From CBFHWU01 sp965659665 (lineage in GTDB: Bacteria; Bacteroidota; Bacteroidia; Flavobacteriales; Flavobacteriaceae): a stretch of 63,664 nucleotides of DNA. Shown piece after piece: positions 24,576-34,415 of the stretch. Position numbers and translations under genes: made by a program. The stretch is from positions 1 through 63,664 of the forward strand of contig CBFHWU010000006.1 of the NCBI GenBank assembly GCA_965659665.1, read 5' to 3'. Under the pieces are notes generated by a model. It was not told the DNA's origin and ran no database searches. It saw nothing but the letters and a program-made list of their open reading frames with translations. Each line of letters starts with the position of its first letter. Positions within the stretch are counted from its first letter, which is position 1.

Positions 24576-27500
24576 TTAAAAGTTCATATTAATTCCAATG
24601 AGGATATTTCTTGCATTGGGTGATCCGTTCCAATCTACCCCTTGAATTAATCCAGTCCACATGAAACTGGTAATTTCAGGATCATAACCACTATAATCAG
24701 TCCATGTTACAAGATTTTGTCCTGTTACATAAACACTCACCGCAGTTGGTTTAAACCATCCTAAAGGTTTTCCGTAATCCGATATTTTCTTTTCAACTGC
24801 ATCAATAGGAACATTGTAGTTTAAAGTTATGTTGTTTAAACGTAAATAGCTACCATCCTCAATAATGTAGTCTAACATAGCTGGGAAATTTTCAGTATTG
24901 TATCCTAATCTTGGATAGGTGGTATTGGTATTAGTGGGGGTCCATGCATGATGATAAGCATCAGATAAAACATTTCTTAAGTTTCCTGAACCACGTCCTT
25001 CAGCCATTCCCAACTGATAGCGATTTCCGTTAGCGATATCATTTCCCTCAACTCCATTAAATAACATGCTTAAAGAAAAGTTTTTGTATGACATATTTAA
25101 GTTGAATCCATACACAAAATCAGGGTTCGGATTTCCGATAACAGCTCTGTCAGATAAATCCACAACTCCGTCTTGATTAATATCGACAACCTTAATATCA
25201 CCAGGTACTGACATGACATTATTAATGGTGTACATATCATCCCCTTCTTGGAAAACACCATCTGTTTTCCATCCGTAGAATAAAGCAGATTCTTCCCCCT
25301 CAATAAAGATATTAGATGGGTGTTTGAAGATATTTCCTCGGCTTATATTTTGACCTAAATAGAATGATCTTTCTTCAACGGCAGAGGGACCAAATCCATC
25401 AACTATAATTTCCCCAGGGGATAATCCTAAGCTTTTGATCTTAGTTTTGTTGAAGGCAATATTTCCACCCACTGAAAAGCTGAAATCATCATTATCGACA
25501 AAAGTAAGATCTAATCCGACTTCAACCCCTTTGTTCTCTAATTCTCCTCTATTAATTAACATATTAGAAAATCCTGAGGAAGTGGGTATTGGTGTATTTT
25601 GAAGTAAATCTTTTGTAATTTTAGTATAAACATCGACATTACCACTAACCATACCATTTAAGAACCCAAAATCAACACCAAGATTCAACTGTTCAGTAGT
25701 TTCCCACGTTAAGTTCGGGTTTGCAATATTATTGAGAATATAAGGAATGGCCGTTCCGTTGTTAGGGTCTCCATAAACTACATCAGGATTTGTTCCGTAA
25801 TTAGATAATGTACCATAAGGACCAATCCCATGATTTCCTATTTGACCCCAGCCTGCTCTGAATTTCAAAGAAGAAAACAAGTCTAGATTTTTAATAAATC
25901 TTTCGCTTCCAGCGCGCCACGCTAGTGCAAAAGAAGGGAAAAATCCGTATCGGTTATCATCACTGAATTTTGATACTCCATCTCGTCTAAAGCTAGCAGT
26001 TAATACATACTTATCCATAAAAGTATAATTTAAGCGTCCTAAGAATGAAAACATTTTTTGGTCAGCAGCAATTAAGGATAAAGGAGTCAAAATATTAGAA
26101 CCCAGAAAAGGTTGTTTAGTTGTTAATTGCGTGGTATCAAAGCCAGAAACAGAATAAATACTACTCTCAACATCACGCACATCATAGGTAAGTCCTAAGG
26201 TAGCGTTCACTCTGTTGTTTCTGTTATAGCTTCGGTTATAACGCAAAAAGTTATTAATTTGATAGGTATTGGCTGTAAGCTCATTTAATTGAAGTAAGCC
26301 ATCATTGGTAGCACCTTGAAAGGTAGAAAGACCATAAAAACGTCTCCTATCTTTATTTCTCATATTTCCACCTGCTTTCAGTTCGTAGGAAAGTCCTTTA
26401 ATATTGAATTTATATTTAAGCGATAAAGAACCTAAAATTCGATTTTCAACTGATTCATCAGCAAAATCGTCTATCCACGAAAATGGGTTGGCATTAAAAT
26501 CTGAGCTAGAATCAAAATCAGCACTTGTGTAATCGGTAATTAATTCTCGTGTGACAGGTCTAAAAGTTAAGGTATTTCGAATAAAACTTTGATTATTCCC
26601 AATAAGGTCACCACCTTCACTAAAATCAGATTCAGAGAAAAAAGCACTAAATCGAGCCTCAATAGAAAAGCGGTCGCTTAATTCTTGATTTAAATTCATT
26701 CGAATATCTCCACTTTTAAATTGAGAATTGGAGACCAACCCTTGTTGATCATTAAAACCTGTTGAAAGATAAAAGTTGCCTTTCTCAGAGCCGCCAGAAA
26801 ATGAAGCTCCAAAATTGGTACTGATCCCTGTTTCATACACTTCATCTTGCCAATTATGACGAATGGCGGGAGTAGATGAAAGGGTTCTTGGGTCAGCAGT
26901 ATATCCATAAATATCACCATCTACAATTTCAAAAGAACGTTCTTCCCCTTTCATATCTTTGATGTCATTTTCATACATCACGTATCCCATTGGATCTAAA
27001 ACATCTAATTTTTTTGAGACTGTTCGGAAAGATCTAGTGAGAAAGGTATTGATATCACTTTCTCCAGATTTTCCTTTTTTAGTGGTAATTAAGATAACAC
27101 CATTAGCTCCACGAGAACCGTAAATTGCAGTAGCCGACGCATCTTTCAACACCTCAATACGTTCAATATCACGTGGGTTAATTCCATTTAAACCACTTTG
27201 TCGTTCTTGGCCAGTATTACCTCCACCTGTAGGGGTAACATCTTCACCAGCCGAAGAGATAATAATTCCATCTACCACATATAGCGGTTCGTTATTTCCT
27301 CTCAAGCTATTAGTACCGCGAATACGAACGCTTACTCCCGAATTAGGGTTTGCACTATTTTGCATTACTTGAACTCCAGATGCTCTTCCTTGAAGCAGCT
27401 GATCAACAGTTGAGGATTGACGAGAAATATTATCTTCAACTTTGACAGAAGCAACAGAACCTGTTAAATCTCTTTTGAGCACTGTTCCGTACCCCACCAC

Positions 27501-27809
27501 CACAACTTCGTCAAGTTCTGAAACGTCAGCATCAAGAGAAATTGTGACATTAGCTTGGTTAGCTACGTCGACTTCCTTGGAAAGAAATCCTATGTAGGAA
27601 ACTTCCAAAGTAGTAGATTCATCCGTTACATATATGGAAAACTTACCATCAAAATCAGTAATTGCTCCAACACTATTAGAGCCCTTCACTTGTACGGTAG
27701 CCCCTGGAAGAGGATTTCCATTATCATCAGTAATAGTTCCATTAACTAATGCATTTTGGCCGAAAAAAAAGGCGGGTAAAAGCATCATTAGTAATAAAAA
27801 TTGTTTCAT
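24576..27809 (-). CDS. SusC-family TonB-dependent outer-membrane transporter
   Basis: A 1077-residue importer. A signal peptide (residues 1-17) is followed by a carboxypeptidase-regulatory-like domain ('VNGTITDDNGNPLPGATVQ', residues 21-100), the TonB-box region 'LDEVVVVGYG', and the plug domain ('SVDQLLQGRASGVQV', 'GPLYVVDG'-type segment reading 'EPLYVVDGIIISS', 'IERIEVLKDASATAIYGSRG'). The 22-strand barrel follows and ends 'RNILIGINMNF'. It imports oligosaccharides captured by SusD, powered by TonB. The ATG at 27809 is chosen because it begins a proper signal peptide; an in-frame start 19 codons earlier adds a hydrophilic stretch. It lies directly upstream of SusD and just downstream of the beta-helix protein. 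Confidence 0.93.
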   Translation of the reverse strand: MKQFLLLMMLLPAFFFGQNALVNGTITDDNGNPLPGATVQVKGSNSVGAITDFDGKFSIYVTDESTTLEVSYIGFLSKEVDVANQANVTISLDADVSELDEVVVVGYGTVLKRDLTGSVASVKVEDNISRQSSTVDQLLQGRASGVQVMQNSANPNSGVSVRIRGTNSLRGNNEPLYVVDGIIISSAGEDVTPTGGGNTGQERQSGLNGINPRDIERIEVLKDASATAIYGSRGANGVILITTKKGKSGESDINTFLTRSFRTVSKKLDVLDPMGYVMYENDIKDMKGEERSFEIVDGDIYGYTADPRTLSSTPAIRHNWQDEVYETGISTNFGASFSGGSEKGNFYLSTGFNDQQGLVSNSQFKSGDIRMNLNQELSDRFSIEARFSAFFSESDFSEGGDLIGNNQSFIRNTLTFRPVTRELITDYTSADFDSSSDFNANPFSWIDDFADESVENRILGSLSLKYKFNIKGLSYELKAGGNMRNKDRRRFYGLSTFQGATNDGLLQLNELTANTYQINNFLRYNRSYNRNNRVNATLGLTYDVRDVESSIYSVSGFDTTQLTTKQPFLGSNILTPLSLIAADQKMFSFLGRLNYTFMDKYVLTASFRRDGVSKFSDDNRYGFFPSFALAWRAGSERFIKNLDLFSSLKFRAGWGQIGNHGIGPYGTLSNYGTNPDVVYGDPNNGTAIPYILNNIANPNLTWETTEQLNLGVDFGFLNGMVSGNVDVYTKITKDLLQNTPIPTSSGFSNMLINRGELENKGVEVGLDLTFVDNDDFSFSVGGNIAFNKTKIKSLGLSPGEIIVDGFGPSAVEERSFYLGQNISRGNIFKHPSNIFIEGEESALFYGWKTDGVFQEGDDMYTINNVMSVPGDIKVVDINQDGVVDLSDRAVIGNPNPDFVYGFNLNMSYKNFSLSMLFNGVEGNDIANGNRYQLGMAEGRGSGNLRNVLSDAYHHAWTPTNTNTTYPRLGYNTENFPAMLDYIIEDGSYLRLNNITLNYNVPIDAVEKKISDYGKPLGWFKPTAVSVYVTGQNLVTWTDYSGYDPEITSFMWTGLIQGVDWNGSPNARNILIGINMNF

Positions 27810-27936
27810 AATTATTGTATTGTTAGAATTGACTTTAAAATTATAACGATGTGCATCCAAACACATACGACATTTGATTTAAAAACTGTAAATTATGACT
27901 CATTCTTAAAAAAAAGAATAAAAATTTGAATAAATA

Positions 27937-30087
27937 TCAATTTTTTAATACTCTAAATCTTCTTTTGATATTATGACCTTGAATAGTTAAGAAGTAAATC
28001 CCGTTGGAAAGATGACGAAAATCTATTTGGTTATCTTCTACCATTATGATAGGAAGTTTTTCTCCACTTAAAGAGTGTAATGAAACGCTATTAATTTTAG
28101 TACTTGAAATAAGATGGATATAATCATGCGATGGATTTGGATAAATCATTAATTGGTGAGCCTGATCCCACAAAGGGAACGAAAAAGTATTTGAATATTC
28201 ATAAGCTCCTAAATCAATTATACCTTCAATTCTTGGAGCTCCTTTAATATCAAAAAGTGGTAAATCTGTATGAGTATACCCGCTATCAATAGCTATACTT
28301 TCCTCGCTAGATTGCAAACTTAAATCCAAATCGTTGAGATCCTCATTAACAAAAAGAGGATCACCATAATCGAAAGCAGGTTGGTTGACATCTCCGTTTA
28401 AATAACACCAGTTAGCACATTCCCCTTTAACAATTAGGTTATTTTTTCTGTCAATTTGAGTAGGACTATATCCATTTTGTACCACAACTTTGAAAGCATC
28501 ATCAGACGCTAACCTGGCAGAAATGATATTGTTAAATACTTTTACATTACTAGAGTTGTTGATGGTCAAACCAGACCAATTTTGTCTTCCAGAACTCAAA
28601 CTTCTTTTCCATTCTTCCGGATCATTTGGATCGACGACATTGGGGGTTTCTCCATTTCTAAAAATAGTGTTATTGGTTACAATTGCATTGTTAGTTTTGT
28701 GAATCACTAATCCATTGACTCCATTTCCGTAACACACATTATTAGCAAAATAAAAATATCCGTTATAAACACCATTTGGATTGGAATTCCCATTACTATC
28801 ACTCACTTCATTATTTCTGGTTACGTAACACCCATTACCATCTAAAATCTTATTATAATCTGAGCATCCATAATCAGTCCCTGAGCATTGGTTATTTCCA
28901 AACTTGTGGAACGGGATTTTATTAATGTTGTTATAGACAAGGTTACTGATCATTTTCATTTTTATTTTATCTGAATCGTCTATTTGTTTTACAGTAGCAT
29001 ACACAATGGCACTTTCAGCATTTGGGGACCACCAAGTATTATTGTATACTTCATTATTGGCAACGATACAATAATCACCATTATTTACTCTTATACCAGA
29101 ATTTGGGCAATCATGAATCTTATTATTATTAATATTTATATGATGACCTTTCCATATCGCTATTCCCCTCCCCGCATAATAATTATTTCCAACAGTACGA
29201 TTATTGATTGCTTGTTGATAATTTATATTTTGATTAGGTCCAGCTATTTCTAACCCACTAATTTCTAGGTAATTAAATTCACTGGAAATAAAACCTCCTG
29301 AGCCATCAAATCGAATAACGGGTTTGTGATCACCATAATTTCTAATCACCAATGGATTGTAAAGGCTGGTTGGTATTTCGTTGATATCTAAAGATACTAC
29401 CGCATTATTGTTGAGGTTGTTTGTCCCATAATTTAAATTTTGAAACTCTCCATCCATTAATAAAATTAAATCTCCTGGTTCCCATTTGGTTAACGCATAA
29501 TTTATGGTTTGTAAAGGAGAATCAGATGATAATCCATTAGTTGAATTATTAGCTCCTGATGGGCTAACATACCACGTGTCAAAACCTGAATCGTGAAGGG
29601 CAATTGCATCAATGAGATAAGTTCCAGAATCTTCAAATTTAATTTTTACTTTTCCTGTTGAGGAAGCAGAGGAGGACCTCAAAGAAAATCTGTAATAAGA
29701 CCATTCATTATTTCTTATTTGCTGAGTATCACTAACTTCGTCAGCAGATGAACCAGCATTTTTCAAGGACACTGTAATTTGATTACCCCATTTTCCCTTT
29801 AAATAAAACCCAACACTGTAGTTAATTCCGTTTTGTTTATCAAACTCAGCGTTTGAGGTAGTAAACATTAGAGTATTGCCTGATGATTCCACTTTCATCG
29901 CATAAGATCCATTGTAAGAATCATCGGAACTTAATGAAAAAGATGATGTTTCGTTGCGATACCAGCTAGATATTTGACCTGATTCAAAATCTCCATCATA
30001 CCCCGACTGGTCTGGATAAAGTTGTGCCAAAGTTATAGAGGCAAATGCTAAACAAATTGAACTTAAAAGTCGTTTTAATGAATACAT
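27937..30087 (-). CDS. T9SS-sorted right-handed beta-helix protein with N-terminal CBM-like domain
   Basis: This 716-residue surface protein is not assigned to an enzyme family. After a signal peptide (ending 'ITLAQ'), residues 25-165 form a jelly-roll like family 4/9 binding modules ('GDFESGQISSWYRNETSS', 'GTYLIDAIALHD'). From residue 170, 'TWYVSPSGANNSTNGLSSDS' opens a parallel beta-helix with repeated coils ('HHININNNKIHDCPNSGIRV', 'GDYCIVANNEVYNN', 'NNAIVTNNTIFRNGE') up to about residue 620. A T9SS tail ends it ('IYPNPSHDYIHL', 'LSNGIYFLTI'). Such helices occur in polysaccharide lyases, some glycoside hydrolases and esterase-like proteins; the catalytic residues cannot be picked out. Sitting next to susC, it should act on the polymer at the surface. 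Confidence 0.8.
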   Translation of the reverse strand: MYSLKRLLSSICLAFASITLAQLYPDQSGYDGDFESGQISSWYRNETSSFSLSSDDSYNGSYAMKVESSGNTLMFTTSNAEFDKQNGINYSVGFYLKGKWGNQITVSLKNAGSSADEVSDTQQIRNNEWSYYRFSLRSSSASSTGKVKIKFEDSGTYLIDAIALHDSGFDTWYVSPSGANNSTNGLSSDSPLQTINYALTKWEPGDLILLMDGEFQNLNYGTNNLNNNAVVSLDINEIPTSLYNPLVIRNYGDHKPVIRFDGSGGFISSEFNYLEISGLEIAGPNQNINYQQAINNRTVGNNYYAGRGIAIWKGHHININNNKIHDCPNSGIRVNNGDYCIVANNEVYNNTWWSPNAESAIVYATVKQIDDSDKIKMKMISNLVYNNINKIPFHKFGNNQCSGTDYGCSDYNKILDGNGCYVTRNNEVSDSNGNSNPNGVYNGYFYFANNVCYGNGVNGLVIHKTNNAIVTNNTIFRNGETPNVVDPNDPEEWKRSLSSGRQNWSGLTINNSSNVKVFNNIISARLASDDAFKVVVQNGYSPTQIDRKNNLIVKGECANWCYLNGDVNQPAFDYGDPLFVNEDLNDLDLSLQSSEESIAIDSGYTHTDLPLFDIKGAPRIEGIIDLGAYEYSNTFSFPLWDQAHQLMIYPNPSHDYIHLISSTKINSVSLHSLSGEKLPIIMVEDNQIDFRHLSNGIYFLTIQGHNIKRRFRVLKN

Positions 30088-30128
30088 AGGCTTGTTTAGT
30101 ATTTGTAATTATAAACAGTTGTACATTT

Positions 30129-31544
30129 TTATTTTTTCCAAAGATTATCCATCTCCTCTAATGTTTTTCCTTTAGTTTCAGGAACAAATTTTAAAACGAA
30201 ATACATTGCAAGAATTGACATCACTCCATAAATCCAATAGGCAAAGCCATTATTGAACGTTTCTGTCAAATAAGTACTGTCATTCATCATGGGAAACGTA
30301 ACAGAAACCAAGTAATTGGATAGCCACTGAGCAGCAACCGCAATTGCCAGAGCTTTGTTACGGATACTGTTTGGAAACATTTCGGATAATAAAACCCAAG
30401 TTACAGGGCCCCAACTCAAAGCAAAGCTCGCCACATAAACCATCATACAAATCAATGCCAAATAACCTGTAATACCACTATAAAATGTCATTCCTAAAGA
30501 AATCATGGCAACAGCCATCCCCGCGGCACCAATTACCATTAAAGGTTTTCTTCCATATTTGTCCACTGTTCTGATAGCGATGATGGTAAATAAGAAATTA
30601 ACAATCCCCACTAAAATAGTTTGGAGCAAAGCAACATCTGTACCTAAGTTTAGTGTTTTGAATATTTCAGGAGCGTAATACAACACTACATTGATACCAA
30701 CAAATTGTTGAAAAACGGATAATAATATTCCAATAATGAGTATTCCCCACCCGTACGTGAGTAATTTTGATGTTTTCTCGGAAAGGGTATGCTTAATTTC
30801 TTTTAAAATATTTGAGGCTTCCTCTTCTCCATTTACTTTTGTTAAAACTTCCAAAGCTTTATCTTCTTTATTGTGAAAAACCAAAGATCTGGGGGTATCA
30901 GGAACCAAAAACAATAAAACAAGAAATAAAGTCACAGGAATTAGCTCAGAAGCAAACATGTACCTCCAACCCAATTCATTCAACCAAGAATCATCCCCGC
31001 TTAAAGCAATAAAATAATTCACAAAATACACAACCATAAAACCCCCAACGATAGCGAGTTGATTGAATGACACGAGCTTTCCTCTATTTTTGGCAGGTGC
31101 AATTTCAGCAATATAAACTGGGGACAACATGGACGCTAATCCTACACCTACTCCACCAATGAGACGATAGAAGATAAAGATATTTGAAAAAGTATGATCA
31201 CCCTCCCCAATAGGTCTGAAAAACATTTCGGGCATAGAAGAACCCAAAGCAGATACAAAAAAGAGAACAGCTGCAATCAATAATCCATTTTTTCTTCCAA
31301 ATTTCTTTCCAACAACGCCACCCAAGGCACCCCCAACAATACATCCAATAAGTGCACTTGACACAAGTATTCCTTTCAATGCACTCGCGGCAAATTCATC
31401 TAACCCTTTAGGGGTTATAAAAAAATCTTCAAGTGAACTTACGGTACCCGAAATAACTCCAGTATCATACCCAAATAGCAGCCCCCCTAAAGTAGCGACG
31501 AGTGTAAGCTTTATTAAATATGCGTTTTGTTGTGAATTTTTCAT
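30129..31544 (-). CDS. xylE: Xylose/proton symporter, MFS sugar-porter family
   Basis: A 471-residue inner-membrane protein with twelve predicted helices. The N-terminus closely follows E. coli XylE ('LVATLGGLLFGYDTGVISGT'), with 'GKKFGRKNGL' after helix 2, 'PDTPRSLVF' in the central loop, 'DKYGRKPLM' and the closing 'VPETKGKTLEEMDNLW'. It carries D-xylose from periplasm to cytoplasm with protons. It lies 15 bases after xylA in an operon GH43-xylB-xylA-xylE. A related sugar such as arabinose or glucose is possible by family, but the isomerase and kinase next door favour xylose. Confidence 0.92.
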   Translation of the reverse strand: MKNSQQNAYLIKLTLVATLGGLLFGYDTGVISGTVSSLEDFFITPKGLDEFAASALKGILVSSALIGCIVGGALGGVVGKKFGRKNGLLIAAVLFFVSALGSSMPEMFFRPIGEGDHTFSNIFIFYRLIGGVGVGLASMLSPVYIAEIAPAKNRGKLVSFNQLAIVGGFMVVYFVNYFIALSGDDSWLNELGWRYMFASELIPVTLFLVLLFLVPDTPRSLVFHNKEDKALEVLTKVNGEEEASNILKEIKHTLSEKTSKLLTYGWGILIIGILLSVFQQFVGINVVLYYAPEIFKTLNLGTDVALLQTILVGIVNFLFTIIAIRTVDKYGRKPLMVIGAAGMAVAMISLGMTFYSGITGYLALICMMVYVASFALSWGPVTWVLLSEMFPNSIRNKALAIAVAAQWLSNYLVSVTFPMMNDSTYLTETFNNGFAYWIYGVMSILAMYFVLKFVPETKGKTLEEMDNLWKK

Positions 31545-31559
31545 GTTTATTATTGTTAT

Positions 31560-32885
31560 TTATATGTATTGGTTAATGATATTTTCTAATAATTCTTGTT
31601 TTCCTGAACGTAATTCAAAGGTATCTTTCTGTTGAGCCAATTCATGCAAATTCTCTAAAGAAAGCTGCCCTTCTTCAAATGCCTTTCCTTGACCACTATC
31701 AAAAGACGCGTAACGATCGTTAAGGATATTAGAATATGTGGTATCATTCAATACTTTGTCAGCGACAATAAGACCACGAGCAAAGGTATCGGCTCCGCCT
31801 ATGTGTGCATGAAAAATATCTTCTAAATCTGTAGAATTTCTTCTAATTTTCGCATCAAAATTAACTCCACCTCCTTGAAGTCCACCCGCTTTTAGAAAAA
31901 CCATCATGGCCTCAGCAGTCTCCATAATATTATTTGGAAACTGATCCGTATCCCAACCATTTTGATAATCCCCTCGATTAGCATCGATGCTTCCTAACAT
32001 TCCTGCATTGGCAGCAACAGTAAGCTCATGCTGAAACGTATGCTGAGCTAGGGTTGCGTGATTGACTTCGATGTTTATTTTAAAATCTTTATCTAATCCG
32101 TGTTCACGTAGAAAACCTATCGCCGTAGCAGAGTCAAAATCATACTGATGTTTGGTAGGTTCCATAGGCTTGGGCTCAATAAAAAATGTTCCTTTAAATC
32201 CATTTTTACGGGCATAATCACGGGCCATGGTAAGAAAACGTGCCATATGATCAAGTTCACGGGCCATATCTGTATTTAGGAGAGACATATACCCTTCACG
32301 ACCTCCCCAAAAAACATAATTTTCACCCCCTAAAGCAATTGTAGCATCAAGAGCCCCTTTAACCTGAGCCGCAGCTCGAGTAAGCACTTCAAAATCGGGA
32401 TTGGTAGCTGCACCATTCATATAACGAGGATGTGAAAAACAATTCGAAGTACCCCAAAGCAACTTTACTCCTGAAGCGTTTTGTTTTTCTTTCAGGTATG
32501 TTGTAATATCTTGAATTCTTTTTTCAGAAGCTGCAAATGTTGACGCCTCTTGAACCAAATCATAATCATGAAAGCAATAATAATCAAAACCCATTTTGGT
32601 CATAAATTCAAAAGCGGCATCTGCCTTATCTTTGGCTGCTTGCATAGGATCAGATGAAAAGTCCCATGGAAAATTTTGTGTACCCATTCCAAATGGATCA
32701 GCGCCTTGGCCACAAAAGGTGTGCCAATAAGCTACCGCAAATTTAAAATGTTCACGCATAGTTTTTCCGGCCACAACCTGATCTGGGTTATAATATTTAA
32801 ACGCTAAAGGATTATCTGAATCCTTTCCTTCATAAGAAATAGCACGAACTCCTTTGAAGTATTCTTTTTCTCCTGTAATTATCAT
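31560..32885 (-). CDS. xylA: Xylose isomerase
   Basis: A 441-residue cytoplasmic enzyme, the length of E. coli XylA (440). Motifs seen are 'HTFCGQGADPFG', 'YYCFHDYDL' (catalytic His), 'YVFWGGREGYMSLLNTD', the metal-binding Glu and Lys in 'TFFIEPKPMEPTKHQYDFD', 'NIEVNHATLAQHTF', and 'GSIDANRGDYQNGWDTDQFP'. It converts D-xylose to D-xylulose with divalent metals. It stands between xylB and xylE with gaps of 13 and 15 bases, so the three are one transcript. Its presence within the locus is the strongest sign that the target glycan is xylan. Confidence 0.97.
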   Translation of the reverse strand: MIITGEKEYFKGVRAISYEGKDSDNPLAFKYYNPDQVVAGKTMREHFKFAVAYWHTFCGQGADPFGMGTQNFPWDFSSDPMQAAKDKADAAFEFMTKMGFDYYCFHDYDLVQEASTFAASEKRIQDITTYLKEKQNASGVKLLWGTSNCFSHPRYMNGAATNPDFEVLTRAAAQVKGALDATIALGGENYVFWGGREGYMSLLNTDMARELDHMARFLTMARDYARKNGFKGTFFIEPKPMEPTKHQYDFDSATAIGFLREHGLDKDFKINIEVNHATLAQHTFQHELTVAANAGMLGSIDANRGDYQNGWDTDQFPNNIMETAEAMMVFLKAGGLQGGGVNFDAKIRRNSTDLEDIFHAHIGGADTFARGLIVADKVLNDTTYSNILNDRYASFDSGQGKAFEEGQLSLENLHELAQQKDTFELRSGKQELLENIINQYI

Positions 32886-32898
32886 TGTAGTTGTTGTT

Positions 32899-34377
32899 TT
32901 ATAAAAATTTGTTTAATGAATCTACCCATTTTTGATAAGCGTCTAAGTAAACTTGCTTATCGTTAATAGGAGTATAAGTCATTACATGATCATGGGTTGC
33001 AATTCGTTTTGAAAACATATCAAAATCTTTGTCCATCGCCGCGACTGCTCTAGCTGCGCCAATCGCTCCAGTAGTGTTATAAATTTCTATTTCGTGACCT
33101 ATTAACGTTGAAATCGTATTTGAAAAAATTAGCGATCGGAACAAGTTGTCGTTTCCTGCTCGAATTACCTGAACATCAAAGTTGTCATTTTTTAATAGCT
33201 CCATTCCATAAACAAACGAAAAAGCAATTCCTTCAAGGGCTGCTCTAAACTGATGAATATAGTTGTGAACATTAAAATTGAAATTTAAAAAATGAGCCCC
33301 AATATTTTTATTATAAAACATTCGCTCAGCTCCATTTCCGAAAGGCAAAACTACATGGCCCTGAGCCCCTACAGGGATTTGTTCAGCTTGAATATTCATC
33401 TCATCATATTCATTCGCGAGACTATTATTTTTTAGCCATCGATATAAAATTCCTGAACCATTGACACATAAAAGTTTTCCTACCGTTTTGTTCTGATCAT
33501 CATAATTAACATGTGCGAAATGATTGATTCTTTCAGGCTCGTTAGTGTTAAGCTTGTTTGTGAGAGCGTATAATACACCCGAGGTCCCAGCTGTAGCAGC
33601 AACTTCACCAGGTTTTAGTACGTTAAGAGACAATGCGTTGTTAGGCTGATCACCCGCACGATATACAACTGGGATTCCGATGGGCAAGCCTGTTTCAGAA
33701 GCAGCTTGTGCATGGGAACTTCCTTGATTAGAAAAATTTTCAACAAGATTTGGAACCAAACTTGTATCTATTCCGTAATGACTAAGCACTTGATAGGCGA
33801 CTGTATTTTGGGCATAATCCCACAAAACCCCTTCCGCTAAGCCGTTTCGAGTCGTTAAAATTTCACCTGTTAATTTGTAGGCAATATAATCCCCGGGCAA
33901 CATGAATTTGTAGATTTTTTCGTAAATATCAGGTTCGTTGTCTTTGACCCACTTGAGTTTGGAAGCAGTAAAATTTCCAGGAGAATTCAATAAAGAATCT
34001 ACGCAATGTTGTTTTCCGATGGCATTAAAAGCTTGATTTCCAATCTCAACGGCTCGGCTATCACACCAGATGATTGCATCTCTCAATGGATTTCCGTCTT
34101 TATCAACAACAACCAAACCATGCATTTGATAGGATATACCAATTCCAGTGATCAACTTTGAGTTGATTTGAGCATGCTGAATCACTTTTTGGGTAGCATT
34201 ACACACGTGTGTCCACCACATTTCTGGATCTTGGACAGCCCAATTTAATTGAGGTGCTTTGATTTCCATTTCACCCCTAGGTTCATGGGTTACGGCAATT
34301 TTTTTTCCCGTCTCATTTTCAACTAAAGCAACTTTAACTGAAGAACTTCCTAAATCATACCCGATACTATACGTCAT
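32899..34377 (-). CDS. xylB: Xylulokinase (FGGY family)
   Basis: A 492-residue FGGY carbohydrate kinase. It has the ATP-binding opening 'GYDLGSSSVKVALV', the substrate segment 'GLVVVDKDGNPLRDAIIWCD' and the catalytic Asp in 'VYRAGDQPNNALSLNVL', followed by 'GEVAATAGTSGVLYALT'. The later 'IRAGNDNLFRSLIFSNTI' and 'NTTGAIGAARAVAA' are also family marks. It phosphorylates D-xylulose to xylulose-5-phosphate, feeding the pentose phosphate pathway. It is 13 bases upstream of xylA and 38 bases after the GH43 stop. Other FGGY kinases act on related pentuloses, but the xylA neighbour settles the assignment. Confidence 0.95.
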   Translation of the reverse strand: MTYSIGYDLGSSSVKVALVENETGKKIAVTHEPRGEMEIKAPQLNWAVQDPEMWWTHVCNATQKVIQHAQINSKLITGIGISYQMHGLVVVDKDGNPLRDAIIWCDSRAVEIGNQAFNAIGKQHCVDSLLNSPGNFTASKLKWVKDNEPDIYEKIYKFMLPGDYIAYKLTGEILTTRNGLAEGVLWDYAQNTVAYQVLSHYGIDTSLVPNLVENFSNQGSSHAQAASETGLPIGIPVVYRAGDQPNNALSLNVLKPGEVAATAGTSGVLYALTNKLNTNEPERINHFAHVNYDDQNKTVGKLLCVNGSGILYRWLKNNSLANEYDEMNIQAEQIPVGAQGHVVLPFGNGAERMFYNKNIGAHFLNFNFNVHNYIHQFRAALEGIAFSFVYGMELLKNDNFDVQVIRAGNDNLFRSLIFSNTISTLIGHEIEIYNTTGAIGAARAVAAMDKDFDMFSKRIATHDHVMTYTPINDKQVYLDAYQKWVDSLNKFL

Positions 34378-34415
34378 TTATCAAAATCGTATTTAGATTT
34401 ACAATATGGTGAATT

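Noticed and set aside
27902..27920. ATTCTT/AAGAAT inverted repeat before susC as a terminator
   Set aside because: The stem is only six AT-rich pairs around a run of A; it is too weak to claim.
27810..27936. A susC-specific promoter
   Set aside because: TGTGTTTG and TAATTTTA resemble the -7 element, but neither has a TTG at a proper distance, so no site is called.
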